Source: Argonema antarcticum A004/B2
GTDB taxonomy: Bacteria > Cyanobacteriota > Cyanobacteriia > Cyanobacteriales > Aerosakkonemataceae
Assembly (NCBI RefSeq): GCF_023333585.1
Contig: NZ_JAIQZN010000002.1
Location: 62,001-126,000 of the forward strand
DNA: 64,000 bases
Direction of reading: 5' to 3'
In this document: in pieces, positions 45,744 through 53,569 of the stretch
Position numbering within the stretch: the stretch's first letter is position 1
How the letters are laid out: every line of letters starts with the position of its first letter
Translations under genes and position numbers: made by a program
Notes under the pieces: generated by a model
Seen by the model: the letters and a program-made list of their open reading frames with translations, nothing else
Databases searched by the model: none
Told to the model about the DNA's origin: nothing

Positions 45744-46150
45744 TGCTCGATCCTAAAGAAATTGGCGATTTTCTTCGTAAGTATTTTACAGAAATCTCCG
45801 ATGAGCAGTTTCTTGAAGATTACAAAAGGTTCTGTCCAGAAATCACCGATCCTGATGCCTATCAAGGTATAGAACCACTTACAGAGTCTGAGGTCAGACA
45901 AGAAGGTAATAAAGAAATAAGTGATTTGCCACAAGAATCAGAAAAAGTAAGAGAACAAGCCATTAACGAAACAAAAAATGCTTTGAAAAAGCTGATTGCT
46001 ACATACCAAAATGAATTACCTAACAATTTGGTTTTCACAATTGAAGATAATACAGTTCAAGCAGTTGTTACATTTCTTCGATCGGAAGAATTAGAGACTT
46101 TACAAAAAGAAGATTTATCGCTAGTTTACCGCCAAAAGCAAGCTTCTTAA
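45743..46150 (+). CDS. Partner protein of the ART-like gene, unknown family
   Basis: Acidic protein of 135 residues: an N-terminal helical part (DPKEIGDFLRKYFTEISDEQF), a Glu/Gln-rich middle (about residues 45-90) and a C-terminal alpha/beta segment (LVFTIEDNTVQAVVTFLRSEELETL). No family is recognised. The ATG overlaps the upstream stop by one base (TAATG) and GGAGG sits about ten bases before it, so translation is coupled. By context it may be an antitoxin or immunity partner. Its stop directly abuts the convergent recQ stop with no terminator between. Confidence 0.65.
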   Translation: MLDPKEIGDFLRKYFTEISDEQFLEDYKRFCPEITDPDAYQGIEPLTESEVRQEGNKEISDLPQESEKVREQAINETKNALKKLIATYQNELPNNLVFTIEDNTVQAVVTFLRSEELETLQKEDLSLVYRQKQAS

Positions 46151-48328
46151 TCAACCTCTATTTTCTAGTCGCCACTTAGCCCGAACGAAGCGAATTTCAT
46201 CGTAAGTGAACTTTTCTTTGAGATATTCGTAGATTGGTTTAAGCGTATCAGCACTGCCAATTTCTTGTATGGCCTGCCAGATTATTTTTTGACGTTCTGG
46301 CAAAACTATTCTGTCCAAATCTACAGGTTTTCCCATTTCCATTAGTTCAACAAAATGACTCATAATAGTGCTGGTTCTTAAATTACGTTTTTGAGCAATT
46401 TCTTCCAGATTTAACCCTTGTTCAAATAGCTCAAAACTCATTAATTGCGTGTACTGTGCTGAACCTGTTTTCTCAGCATTTCTGATCTTTTTTTGGGAAT
46501 CTCCAGTACTTGTTGATAGTCCTTGTTCTTGTCTGTAAACTTGAATTTCCTTAACGAAACGAGAACCGTATTTATCTACCTTTTGATCGGAGACTCCGGA
46601 AAGTTGTGCAAATTCTATTAGTGTTTGGGGTTGCACTTGAGCCATTACTTTCAGCGTAGAATCTTGAAATACAACATAAGGAGGGACAGATTGTTCGTCA
46701 GCGATTTGTTTGCGGAGTTGGCGCAAGCGATCGAACAGCATTTCCATCCCCGCTCTTTTCATATTTTTCTCGTCCTGGCTAGGGATATTTCTAGCAGGAA
46801 CTACAATATGAACAGGACGCTGACGCCGCATTACTTCCCAACTGAGGGGATTGAGTTTCAGTACAGCATATCCATCTGTGGTTTGATCTAATAAACTTTG
46901 GTGTAAGAGCGATCGGGCCAAGATCTTCCACTCATCCGCAGTTTTATCTTTGCCAATTCCATAAGTAGAAAGCTCATCATGTTTATTCTGCAAAATCTTC
47001 TGATTTCGAGAACCGCGTAGCACATCAATGATATAAATCATCCCAAATCTTTCATGACAACGAGCTACGCAAGAAAGGAACTTCATCGCTTCAGTTGTCC
47101 AGTCTTCCAATGGTTGAGGTTGACGACAGTTATCGCAATTACCACAATTACCCGGAAAAAACTCTCCGAAATAACTTAACTGCATTGTCCGACGACAGTC
47201 TGTACCTTGAGCGTAGTCAATCATGCGACGCAACTGTTGACGCGCAATTTTTTGTTCTTTTTCGTCTGTTTTTTGGTCAATCCCCCACTCGATTTTCTTG
47301 ATGTCACCATAACTGAAGAATATTGTACAACGAGCTGGTTCTCCATCTCGTCCGGCGCGTCCTGCTTCTTGGTAATAACCTTCTAAATTGCGGGATAAGT
47401 CGTAGTGAACTACTAAGCGCACATCTGGTTTATTGATACCCATACCAAAAGCAACTGTCGCTACCATAACTTGTACGTCATCGCGAATGAAACGAGTTTG
47501 ATTGCTGGTGCGTTCTTCGTCACTCAATCCGGCGTGGTAAGGTAAAGCTTTAATGTCATCTTTCTGTAGCTTAAAGGCGAGTTCGTCAACTGAGCGACGA
47601 CTGAGACAATATATAATTACTGCACCTTTGATCTTGCGAATTTGCGATAATAATTCTGTGTAGGTACTTTTCTGTTTGGGACGAACTTCGTAGTAAAGAT
47701 TTTGGCGATTGAAACTGGCAATGTGGACGCTGGGTTGTCGCAGTGTAAGCTGTTGGATGATGTCTTGACGGACGCGATCGGTGGCGGTGGCAGTTAGCGC
47801 CATAATGGGAACGTCGGGATAGCGTTGGCGCAATAGCTGCAATTGGCGGTATTCTGGACGAAAGTCGTGTCCCCACTCGGAGACGCAGTGCGCTTCGTCG
47901 ATCGCAAAACCAGCAATCCCAATTTGGTGCTTTACTAAGTCTATAAATGGCAGAAATCTCTCGCTGAGCAAGCGTTCTGGGGCAACATAGAGGAGTTTGG
48001 TGTGACCGTTGCGAATGGCTTCTTCGCGCGATCGCACCTGGTAACTGTTCAAGCTACTATTGAGAAATGTGGCCCCAATGCCATTATTTTTTAGCGCGTC
48101 CACTTGGTCTTGCATTAGGGAAATCAGCGGCGAAACCACCACCGTCAAACCGGATTTTAGCAGTGCTGGTAGTTGAAAACACAAAGATTTGCCGCCGCCA
48201 GTAGGCATGACGATCAGCAAATCCCGGTTTTGCAGGGCTTCTTCTACTATCTGCTGCTGTCCTGGGCGGAAACTGTCGTAGCCAAAATAATGTTTGAGTG
48301 CTTTTTCCAGGGAGCGAAACTGAGACAT
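46151..48328 (-). CDS. recQ: ATP-dependent DNA helicase RecQ
   Basis: Superfamily 2 3'-5' helicase for repair and fork restart. Motif I MPTGGGKSLCFQLPAL, motif Ia, II AIDEAHCVSEWGHDFRPEY, III ALTATAT, V VATVAFGMGINKPDVR and VI QEAGRAGRDGEPA are all intact. The zinc-binding subdomain has CRRTMQLSYFGE and CGNCDNC. A winged-helix RQC domain follows, then an HRDC-like domain (about residues 520-590, QIADEQSVPPYVVFQDSTL) and a C-terminal helix-turn-helix extension (about 620-725). Length 725 is normal for cyanobacteria. A TATAAT sequence lies on the minus strand at 48349-48354. Confidence 0.95.
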   Translation of the reverse strand: MSQFRSLEKALKHYFGYDSFRPGQQQIVEEALQNRDLLIVMPTGGGKSLCFQLPALLKSGLTVVVSPLISLMQDQVDALKNNGIGATFLNSSLNSYQVRSREEAIRNGHTKLLYVAPERLLSERFLPFIDLVKHQIGIAGFAIDEAHCVSEWGHDFRPEYRQLQLLRQRYPDVPIMALTATATDRVRQDIIQQLTLRQPSVHIASFNRQNLYYEVRPKQKSTYTELLSQIRKIKGAVIIYCLSRRSVDELAFKLQKDDIKALPYHAGLSDEERTSNQTRFIRDDVQVMVATVAFGMGINKPDVRLVVHYDLSRNLEGYYQEAGRAGRDGEPARCTIFFSYGDIKKIEWGIDQKTDEKEQKIARQQLRRMIDYAQGTDCRRTMQLSYFGEFFPGNCGNCDNCRQPQPLEDWTTEAMKFLSCVARCHERFGMIYIIDVLRGSRNQKILQNKHDELSTYGIGKDKTADEWKILARSLLHQSLLDQTTDGYAVLKLNPLSWEVMRRQRPVHIVVPARNIPSQDEKNMKRAGMEMLFDRLRQLRKQIADEQSVPPYVVFQDSTLKVMAQVQPQTLIEFAQLSGVSDQKVDKYGSRFVKEIQVYRQEQGLSTSTGDSQKKIRNAEKTGSAQYTQLMSFELFEQGLNLEEIAQKRNLRTSTIMSHFVELMEMGKPVDLDRIVLPERQKIIWQAIQEIGSADTLKPIYEYLKEKFTYDEIRFVRAKWRLENRG

Positions 48329-48407
48329 GATGGAGTGGATTTTCAGATATTATACCTGCACCTTAGCTTCATAATGGTACTTGGAAAGTCGTTCAGTAAA
48401 GAAACCT

Positions 48408-48692
48408 ATGCCGAAAGCTGTTTGGAATGGTGCTACTTTAGCCGAAAGCGATCAGTGCCAAGTTGTGGAAGGAAACCAATACTTCCCGCCTGATGCAATT
48501 AACAAGGAGTATTTCAAGGAAAGCAATACTCACTCGACTTGCCCCTGGAAGGGCGTCGCCAGTTACTATAGTATCGAAGTTGATGGGCAACTGAACAAAG
48601 ATGCGGCCTGGTACTACCCGCAACCTAAAGACGCCGCTAAGAATATTGAGGGTTATGTGGCATTTTGGAAGGGTGTGAAGGTGGAGGTGTAG
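48408..48692 (+). CDS. DUF427 domain protein
   Basis: Small protein of 94 residues covering a complete DUF427 domain: AVWNGATLAESDQCQVVEGNQYFP, ESNTHSTCPWKGVASYY and WYYPQPKDAAKNIEGYVAFWKGVKVE. The family folds as a beta-tent-like domain and has no settled function. The start is ATG 48408, matching the usual MPKAxWNG opening. It is divergent from recQ with 80 bases between start codons and is followed by C-rich repeats. Confidence 0.9.
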   Translation: MPKAVWNGATLAESDQCQVVEGNQYFPPDAINKEYFKESNTHSTCPWKGVASYYSIEVDGQLNKDAAWYYPQPKDAAKNIEGYVAFWKGVKVEV

Positions 48693-48696
48693 GAAA

Positions 48697-48800
48697 ACCT
48701 CACCCCCTAGCCCCCTCTCCGATCTCGGAGAGGGGGGTGAAGAGAAGAACCTCACCCCCCCAACCCCCCTCTCCGAGATCGGAGAGGGGGGTGAAGAGAA
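48697..48800. repeat. Two tandem copies of a C-rich palindromic repeat
   Basis: Two units of about 50 bp, each CTCACCCCC...CCCCTCTCCGA/TC then TCGGAGAGGGGGGTGAAG, follow directly after the DUF427 gene. Each folds into a strong hairpin around GATCTC or GAGATC. A third related copy lies at 37864-37910. These are common in filamentous cyanobacterial genomes. Confidence 0.85.
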
Positions 48801-48921
48801 GAATATGGAGGGGTGGGTGGGATGGGCGAGACGCCCGTCCATCCCTGGTTATTTCAGGGCACGCTGGACGCCTTTACGCCTGATCCGATCTCTGATGAAA
48901 ACTAAACAAGGTAGGTAAATT

Positions 48922-49539
48922 ATGGTTCAAGCCTTACCTAAAAGCAAGCTAGTAACCTTTGAGGAGTTTGCCCAATGGAAACCAGAAGAGGGAAGGTATG
49001 AACTGCATGATGGGATAATTATTGAGATGTCACAGCCACTGGGAGGACATGAAGAAGTTAAAGGTTTTTTAACTACGGAGTTAGCCTTTGAATATAGAAG
49101 ATTAAATCTGCCTTACTTTATACCTAATCAAGCATTGGTCAAACCACCTGATAGCGAATCAGGTTATTTACCAGACGTTCTATTACTGAACCGTCCCAAT
49201 TTGGTCAACGAACCTTTGTGGAAGAAAGAATCTACAGTTACTCAGGGTGCATCAGTCACCTTGGTGATTGAAGTTGTCAGCACCAATTGGCGTGTTGATT
49301 ATTTGACTAAGGTTAAAGACTATGAGGAAATCGGTATTCCAGAATATTGGATTGCTGATTACTTGGCTTTGGGCGGTAGACGATTTATCGGTAGTCCCAA
49401 ACAACCAACTATCTTTATTCACGAACTGATAGATGGAGAATACCAAGTTAGTCAGTTCAGAGGTGACGACCGGATAGTATCGCCAACTTTCCCAGAGTTA
49501 ACCCTAACTGCTAACCTGATTTTTCAAGCGGGTGTCTAG
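48922..49539 (+). CDS. Uma2 family (DUF820) restriction-endonuclease-fold protein
   Basis: PD-(D/E)XK nuclease-fold protein of 205 residues. FEEFAQWKPEEGRYELHDGIIIEM, SGYLPDVLLLNRP (catalytic Asp), VTLVIEVVSTNW (ExV motif) and KDYEEIGIPEYWIADY are the standard Uma2 segments. Such proteins are present in many copies in cyanobacteria and their function is not established. A close paralogue is at 52792. The ATG follows a short spacer after the palindromic repeats. Confidence 0.92.
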   Translation: MVQALPKSKLVTFEEFAQWKPEEGRYELHDGIIIEMSQPLGGHEEVKGFLTTELAFEYRRLNLPYFIPNQALVKPPDSESGYLPDVLLLNRPNLVNEPLWKKESTVTQGASVTLVIEVVSTNWRVDYLTKVKDYEEIGIPEYWIADYLALGGRRFIGSPKQPTIFIHELIDGEYQVSQFRGDDRIVSPTFPELTLTANLIFQAGV

Positions 49540-49745
49540 ATAATTATTAGTAGTTGAACCATGATTGCTATCTCTGCATCATATCCTTTTTTGACCTCTT
49601 TTTTTGCCTAACTCCCGTTAATTAATGGATGCGATCGCATTGTCGATCGAAATCATTGGTAGGGACACGGCATGATTAACATTATTCATCTCGTGCAAAA
49701 TCTTTCTTTTGCCTTGTCCCTACTGTTACTTATCCTTCTTATAAA

Positions 49746-49795
49746 ACCACAGATAAACACAGATGAATTTAACTTTATCTGTGTTTATCTGTGGT
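49746..49795. repeat. 19-bp inverted repeat of the ACAGATAAACACAGAT type
   Basis: Arms 49746-49764 and 49777-49795 are exactly complementary with a 12-base loop. The arm is the same phrase seen unpaired at 37008-37050 and 42306-42350. Confidence 0.85.
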
Positions 49796-49937
49796 AAAAA
49801 ATCCGAAATTAAGATGTTTGTCAGATGCTTAGTCCACGCTTTTTGGACTAAGCTATTAGCCTGGGATTTCAAGATGTTGTTGGTAAATTGATGAGATTTT
49901 AATTCTACACAAAGCCACTGACTTCGCTTGGGGCCCG

Positions 49938-50050
49938 CCAGCGATTCAAATCGCTGGCTAATAGCGAAAGTCCACTCAAGTGGACTGAATACTAATCTGA
50001 CAGTCCACTTTAGTGGACTTTAGCTATTAGCCCTGCACTTGAGTGCAGGG
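49938..50050. repeat. Cluster of four REP-like palindromes
   Basis: Palindromes at 49938-49957 (CCAGCGATT/AATCGCTGG), 49969-49986 and 50002-50019 (AGTCCACT/AGTGGACT), and 50031-50050 (CCCTGCACTTGAGTGCAGGG), with TAGCTATTAGCC spacers. A degenerate relative occurs at 60588-60639. Confidence 0.85.
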
Positions 50051-50124
50051 CGGGTGTGGGCGAGACCACCAACTTTGGCAACAGCATCTTTAAATCCCCG
50101 GCGGGTCAGGGCGCAGGTGCAAGA

Positions 50125-50254
50125 TATAGCTAGGGACTAGGGGCTAGGGGCTAGGGACTAGGGAAGAGGGAAGAGGGAAAAGGTTACTCCGTAAGGGATT
50201 ATGGACTAAAGGTAACAGTTGGAGTTGGCTTAATCGCCCTGGCGGTTGCTATAT
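50125..50254 (+). repeat. Repeat family B, divergent copy
   Basis: Begins TATAGCTAGGGACTAGGGGC and ends CGCCCTGGCGGTTGCTATA, so the outer six bases are inverted (TATAGC/GCTATA). The interior differs from the other copies and includes AGGGAAGAGGGAAGAGGG. Confidence 0.7.
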
Positions 50255-50333
50255 CAGTAAAACCAAAGATGCTGCCCAAGTTTTCACCAAACTGAATATT
50301 GGCTTTACTCCGTTCCCGCCAAAAGATTATGTA

Positions 50334-50400
50334 GGGGCGAAGCATTGCGGAATTAACGTTTCGGTTTTCAATTAAGATTAATCCCGCAATGCTTCGCCCT
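50334..50400. repeat. Long hairpin repeat (GGCGAAGCATTGCGG type)
   Basis: Left arm GGGCGAAGCATTGCGGAATTAA and right arm TTAATCCCGCAATGCTTCGCCC pair over about 21 bases around a loop of about 23 bases. It lies just after the 3' end of the PPC fragment on the minus strand. Confidence 0.8.
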
Positions 50401-50440
50401 CCCACTATACATAGTCTTCCACAACCGTTGGGAGTAATAT

Positions 50441-50902
50441 CTACACTGTAGCAAGATTAAGGGTGTAGTTACTGTTACTAGATGAGCCGGTACTGACGAC
50501 AACGAAGTAGGTATCTGCTCCTAAACTGCGGCTGAATGATTCCGTGCCGCCAGAGCCAACAGTTCTATCGTTCACATACTCGTTAGAATCGATTTGCCCA
50601 TTGCCGTTGGTATCTACATAGAGCGTTACACCAACATTAGCAGTCGTACCGTTTAAGGTCAGCCTGAAGTTGCTGGGACTACCCAAGACGAAGCGGTAAA
50701 AATCCTGGCGGTCAGTCCTGCCCACAAACTCATTGAAAGTGCGGCTACCGTTCAACAAACCACCATCTATCAAACCATCCCGCGTATTGTTAGCAGTGAG
50801 TCCAAGAGAGTAGTTCGTGTTACGACCTTCGGAGTCTGGTTGGAGGCGAACGAAATATGTACCCGCCCCCAAACTGCGGGGGAAGATGAGGCGCGATCGC
50901 AT
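50441..50902 (-). pseudogene. Fragment of a secreted PPC-domain (pre-peptidase C-terminal) protein
   Basis: The 153-codon frame holds the last part of one PPC-like domain (SLGAGTYFVRLQPDSEGRNTNYSLGL) and one complete domain (RDGLIDGGLLNGSRTFNEFVGRTDRQDFYRF to DTYFVVVSTGSSSNSNYTLNL). There is no signal peptide and no ribosome site, and an in-frame TAA lies 24 bases before the ATG. The usual long N-terminal part of such proteins is absent. It is probably the 3' remnant of a larger extracellular gene, perhaps once joined to the gene at 50929. Confidence 0.6.
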
Positions 50903-50928
50903 TTCTAAATAAAGAGCTTTTTACTCAA

Positions 50929-52062
50929 TTAGGTTGCTCCAAAAATTTCACCACTAACACCTGTGACATTTTTACTGAAAGTGCCAGATCCTGTACCTGG
51001 ATTGAGAGTGATTTGTTGTCGATTTGCTGTGTAGCCCAAAAGAATGCCATTCTCAAAGTCTAGACCAAATACACCAGAGAAGCCAATATTACCAATCCTG
51101 GTAGCCGTGCCATTCAGCCCGATAGAAAATAAGACATCGCTTCCTACACCGTCCGATGTAGCTAAAAATCGGTTATTTACTGGGTCGAATACTATGTCTC
51201 CACTGCTAGAGAAACTAGATCCTAAGTTAGCTACAGAGGATACAGTGCCTGTAAAGGGGTCAACAGTATACAGATTAGAATTGCGTGCAGCTGCATAAAG
51301 TCTATTATCAGCAGAGAACCCCAAGGCATTAAAAAATCCTGCCCCAAGGCTTCCAATCCGGGAGGATGCACCTGTGATTGGATCGATACGGTGCAAATCA
51401 TTAGACGTGATTCCGAAAAGCCTACCATCATTAGATAAAGCTATATCAGTAAACGCAGGGCCACGGGCAATTTCTCTAAATGTTGCAGTTAAGGGATCAA
51501 TTGTTCCAATTTGTCCGCTGCTAGTAGAAATGAAAGACGGTATTAATCTAGGTACAGCAGGGCGTCCCTCCCGAAAACCATAGTTTACATAGTGCTGAAA
51601 TGCCTGTGCAAAATTTAAACCTGCGGCCCTCAAATCTGGATTAGCATCCAGATAATAGCGGACATTGAAGTTTTCTGCCGAAACCCGTCCGTCATTAATA
51701 CCAGCCGATCGGAAATGCTCAAATCTTTGCTCGTTATTATTTATACCCGCTAGCGCCAAGTCGGGGTTGACAGCCGCATAGAAAGGCACATTCAAGCCAT
51801 AGGAAAACCTGCGCCCATCGGCAATACCAAAACTTTGCAGATGATAAAAAGCTTGTAAATTGCTATTTACCCCGCCCGCCGCCAAGTCGGGATTGCCAGC
51901 GCGATAAAAGTCGAGATTGACAAAGGGCGAGAAGGGACGCCCATCGTTAATACCAAATCTCAGAAAGTGATCCACCAGCTGAGTATCTGTAGTCAGTCCA
52001 GCTGTACGTAAGTCTGGGTTGGTCCCACGGTAGTAATTCACGTCGAACAGGTTTACCGTCAC
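50929..52062 (-). CDS. Extracellular-type repeat protein with NYYxxxNPDL repeats and beta-propeller-like domain
   Basis: 377-residue protein of unknown function. Residues 1-165 contain four repeats of about 40 residues (FDVNYYRGTNPDLRTAGL, LDFYRAGNPDLAAGGV, VPFYAAVNPDLALAGI, VRYYLDANPDLRAAGL), each ending in a G(I/F)xDGRxxS-type phrase. Residues 170-377 are a DUF4394/propeller-like unit (SGQIGTIDPLTATF, LHRIDPITGASSRIGSLG, VDPFTGTVSSV). The repeats are known from cyanobacterial secreted Ca-binding or RTX-associated proteins. No signal peptide is present, so type I secretion is possible. The ATG is preceded by the AT-rich hairpin at 52079-52103. Confidence 0.75.
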   Translation of the reverse strand: MTVNLFDVNYYRGTNPDLRTAGLTTDTQLVDHFLRFGINDGRPFSPFVNLDFYRAGNPDLAAGGVNSNLQAFYHLQSFGIADGRRFSYGLNVPFYAAVNPDLALAGINNNEQRFEHFRSAGINDGRVSAENFNVRYYLDANPDLRAAGLNFAQAFQHYVNYGFREGRPAVPRLIPSFISTSSGQIGTIDPLTATFREIARGPAFTDIALSNDGRLFGITSNDLHRIDPITGASSRIGSLGAGFFNALGFSADNRLYAAARNSNLYTVDPFTGTVSSVANLGSSFSSSGDIVFDPVNNRFLATSDGVGSDVLFSIGLNGTATRIGNIGFSGVFGLDFENGILLGYTANRQQITLNPGTGSGTFSKNVTGVSGEIFGAT

Positions 52063-52078
52063 TTATCATCCCCCGCCA

Positions 52079-52103
52079 GTTATATAAGTTTTTTTTATAT
52101 AAC
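52079..52103. repeat. AT-rich hairpin with T loop
   Basis: GTTATATAA and TTATATAAC pair around a T-rich loop, with CCCGC/GCGGG outside. It lies immediately upstream of the repeat-protein start and could be part of its promoter or a terminator for a plus-strand transcript. Confidence 0.6.
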
Positions 52104-52117
52104 AGTTTAAGCGGGCA

Positions 52118-52372
52118 ATGTCAATAGCTCGGCTCGCCTACCGATCTGTTCTCTATGCTGACGGGGATTTAAATGCAGCCTTGAATTTAGAGCGACTTAG
52201 GCAATATTTGTTGTTTCGCCCCTCTACCCCCCCAAATCTGGGGGGAACAGGAGCTTACTCCCCCAGATTTGGGGGTAGGGGGGCTTACTCCCCCAAATTT
52301 GGGGGTAGGGGGGCTGCACCCGAACGCCTAAAGGCGCGGCTACACGAACTCATACCGCCTACGCGGTCTTAA
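52118..52372 (+). pseudogene. Probable remnant of a TnpB-type (IS200/IS605) gene end
   Basis: The short frame has DGDLNAALNLERLRQY, which resembles the C-terminal DRDxNAAxNL motif of TnpB nucleases, and ends APERLKARLHEL. The zinc-finger Cys pairs and all upstream domains are missing. The middle is interrupted by tandem copies of a CCCCCAAATTTGGGGG palindromic repeat (52233-52314). I do not think it makes a functional protein. Confidence 0.45.
52233..52314. repeat. Tandem CCCCCAAATTTGGGGG palindromic repeats
   Basis: Three successive copies of CCCCCxxATxTGGGGG separated by TAGGGGGGCTTACT, starting at about 52230. The palindromes pair with themselves and with each other. Confidence 0.8.
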
Positions 52373-52451
52373 ATTCAAGGTGCGTAGGTAGGCTTTGTGG
52401 GTGTGTTACTTCAGCGATGGAGAGTGCCAACTATTTTTACTTATGTTCTGC

Positions 52452-52457
52452 TATGAT
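52452..52457 (+). promoter_or_regulatory. Candidate -10 box for tRNA-Leu
   Basis: TATGAT lies 11 bases before the mature tRNA 5' end, a suitable place for a -10 element. No convincing -35 hexamer is visible 17 bases upstream. Confidence 0.4.
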
Positions 52458-52467
52458 AGATATCCGA

Positions 52468-52549
52468 GCGGATGTGGCGGAATTGGTAGACGCGCCAGAT
52501 TTAGGTTCTGGTTCCGAAAGGAGTGAAGGTTCAAGTCCTTTCTTCCGCA
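52468..52549 (+). tRNA. tRNA-Leu (anticodon UAG)
   Basis: 82-base class II tRNA. The anticodon stem-loop CCAGATTTAGGTTCTGG gives UAG; the D-arm is GGCGGAATTGGTAGACGC; a variable arm TTCCGAAAGGAG and T-arm GAAGGTTCAAGTCCTTT are present. CCA is not encoded, as usual in cyanobacteria. The acceptor stem GCGGATG pairs with CTTCCGC except at one U-U position, which is unusual. The T-stem begins with a G-U pair. Confidence 0.92.
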
Positions 52550-52791
52550 TGGCAGACAAAGTAAAATTGGGACGTATTCTCAGCTGTCGCGTGTCAAATT
52601 ATTTGTCTGCGGGGTTGAGTTTTGAGATGGCGACGACGCTGCAACGGTTGAGGGAGAAGGAATCCGATCTCAGCGGGGCGGTTTATGCTGTGGTGGGATT
52701 CATTCAGAGCGATCGCTCCAACTGGTAGAGTTTGAGATGGAGAAAGCGATCGCTTCCTTAAAATGATGTTAGAGGATTGGAGGTTGGTGCC

Positions 52792-53397
52792 ATGATTCAA
52801 GCTATATCCAAGTTAATTACTTTTGATGAGTTTCTGGAATGGAAAACAGAAAAGGGACGCTACGAACTACATGACGGAATTATTGTTGAAATGCAGACCA
52901 CAGGAAAACATGAAGAAGTTGTTGAATTTTTGCAAACGGAGCTAACCTTAGAAACTCGCAGGCTGCAACTTCCTTATCGATTTCCTAGAAATGCCCTGGT
53001 TAAATCTCTGAGTCAAGAAACGGGTTATTTGCCTGATATTTTGGTAGTTAAACGTGATGCTTTAGTCTTAGAACCTTTGTGGGAAAAATCCTCAACAATT
53101 ACTCAAGGCTCGTTCATTCCTCTAATCATTGAAGTTGTCAGCACAAATTGGCGCGATGATTACGGACACAAAATGATCGATTATGAAGCATTAGGCATTC
53201 CTGAATATTGGATTGTAGATTATTTGGGTTTGGGTGGTAATCGTTATATTGGTTCTCCGAAACAGCCTACTTTGTCGATTTATCATTTAGTAGATGGTGA
53301 GTATCAAATTAAGCTGTTTCGGGGAGATGAAAAGGTTGAGTCGTTGGTGTTTCCAGAATTGAATTTGACTGCAAAGCAAATTTTTAATGGTGGATAA
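52792..53397 (+). CDS. Uma2 family (DUF820) restriction-endonuclease-fold protein
   Basis: Paralogue of the gene at 48922, 201 residues. FDEFLEWKTEKGRYELHDGIIVEM, TGYLPDILVVKRDAL with the catalytic Asp, IPLIIEVVSTNW and IDYEALGIPEYWIVDYL are intact. ATG 52792 (MIQAISKLITF) is preferred to the TTG at 52777. The gene stands alone, 240 bases after tRNA-Leu. It may be a nuclease of mobile origin; the cellular role is unknown. Confidence 0.92.
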   Translation: MIQAISKLITFDEFLEWKTEKGRYELHDGIIVEMQTTGKHEEVVEFLQTELTLETRRLQLPYRFPRNALVKSLSQETGYLPDILVVKRDALVLEPLWEKSSTITQGSFIPLIIEVVSTNWRDDYGHKMIDYEALGIPEYWIVDYLGLGGNRYIGSPKQPTLSIYHLVDGEYQIKLFRGDEKVESLVFPELNLTAKQIFNGG

Positions 53398-53569
53398 GTA
53401 TTCAGGCGATCGTACAACACCGCAGACACCACCCGTCTAGTCTTGGTAAGGGTGGATGCTTTTTGCGTTCTAAACTGTTCGGCATTTAAACTGGGTATTT
53501 TGGAGGCTGAAGCCCTTGACTGGCTTAGATAGCCCCAGAAATTTAAATGTTTAACAGCTTAAACTAGCC

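Larger units (their letters stand above)
49540..50440. other. 900-base gene-free repeat island
   Basis: No supported ORF. From left to right it holds a HIP1 site (about 49631), a 19-bp hairpin (49746-49795), a cluster of REP-like palindromes (49938-50050), repeat family B (50125-50254) and a hairpin around GGCGAAGCATTGCGG (50334-50400). All elements are of types dispersed in cyanobacterial genomes. Confidence 0.8.

Noticed and set aside
52417-52728. Plus-strand open frame of 103 codons
   Set aside because: It runs through tRNA-Leu and has no independent support.
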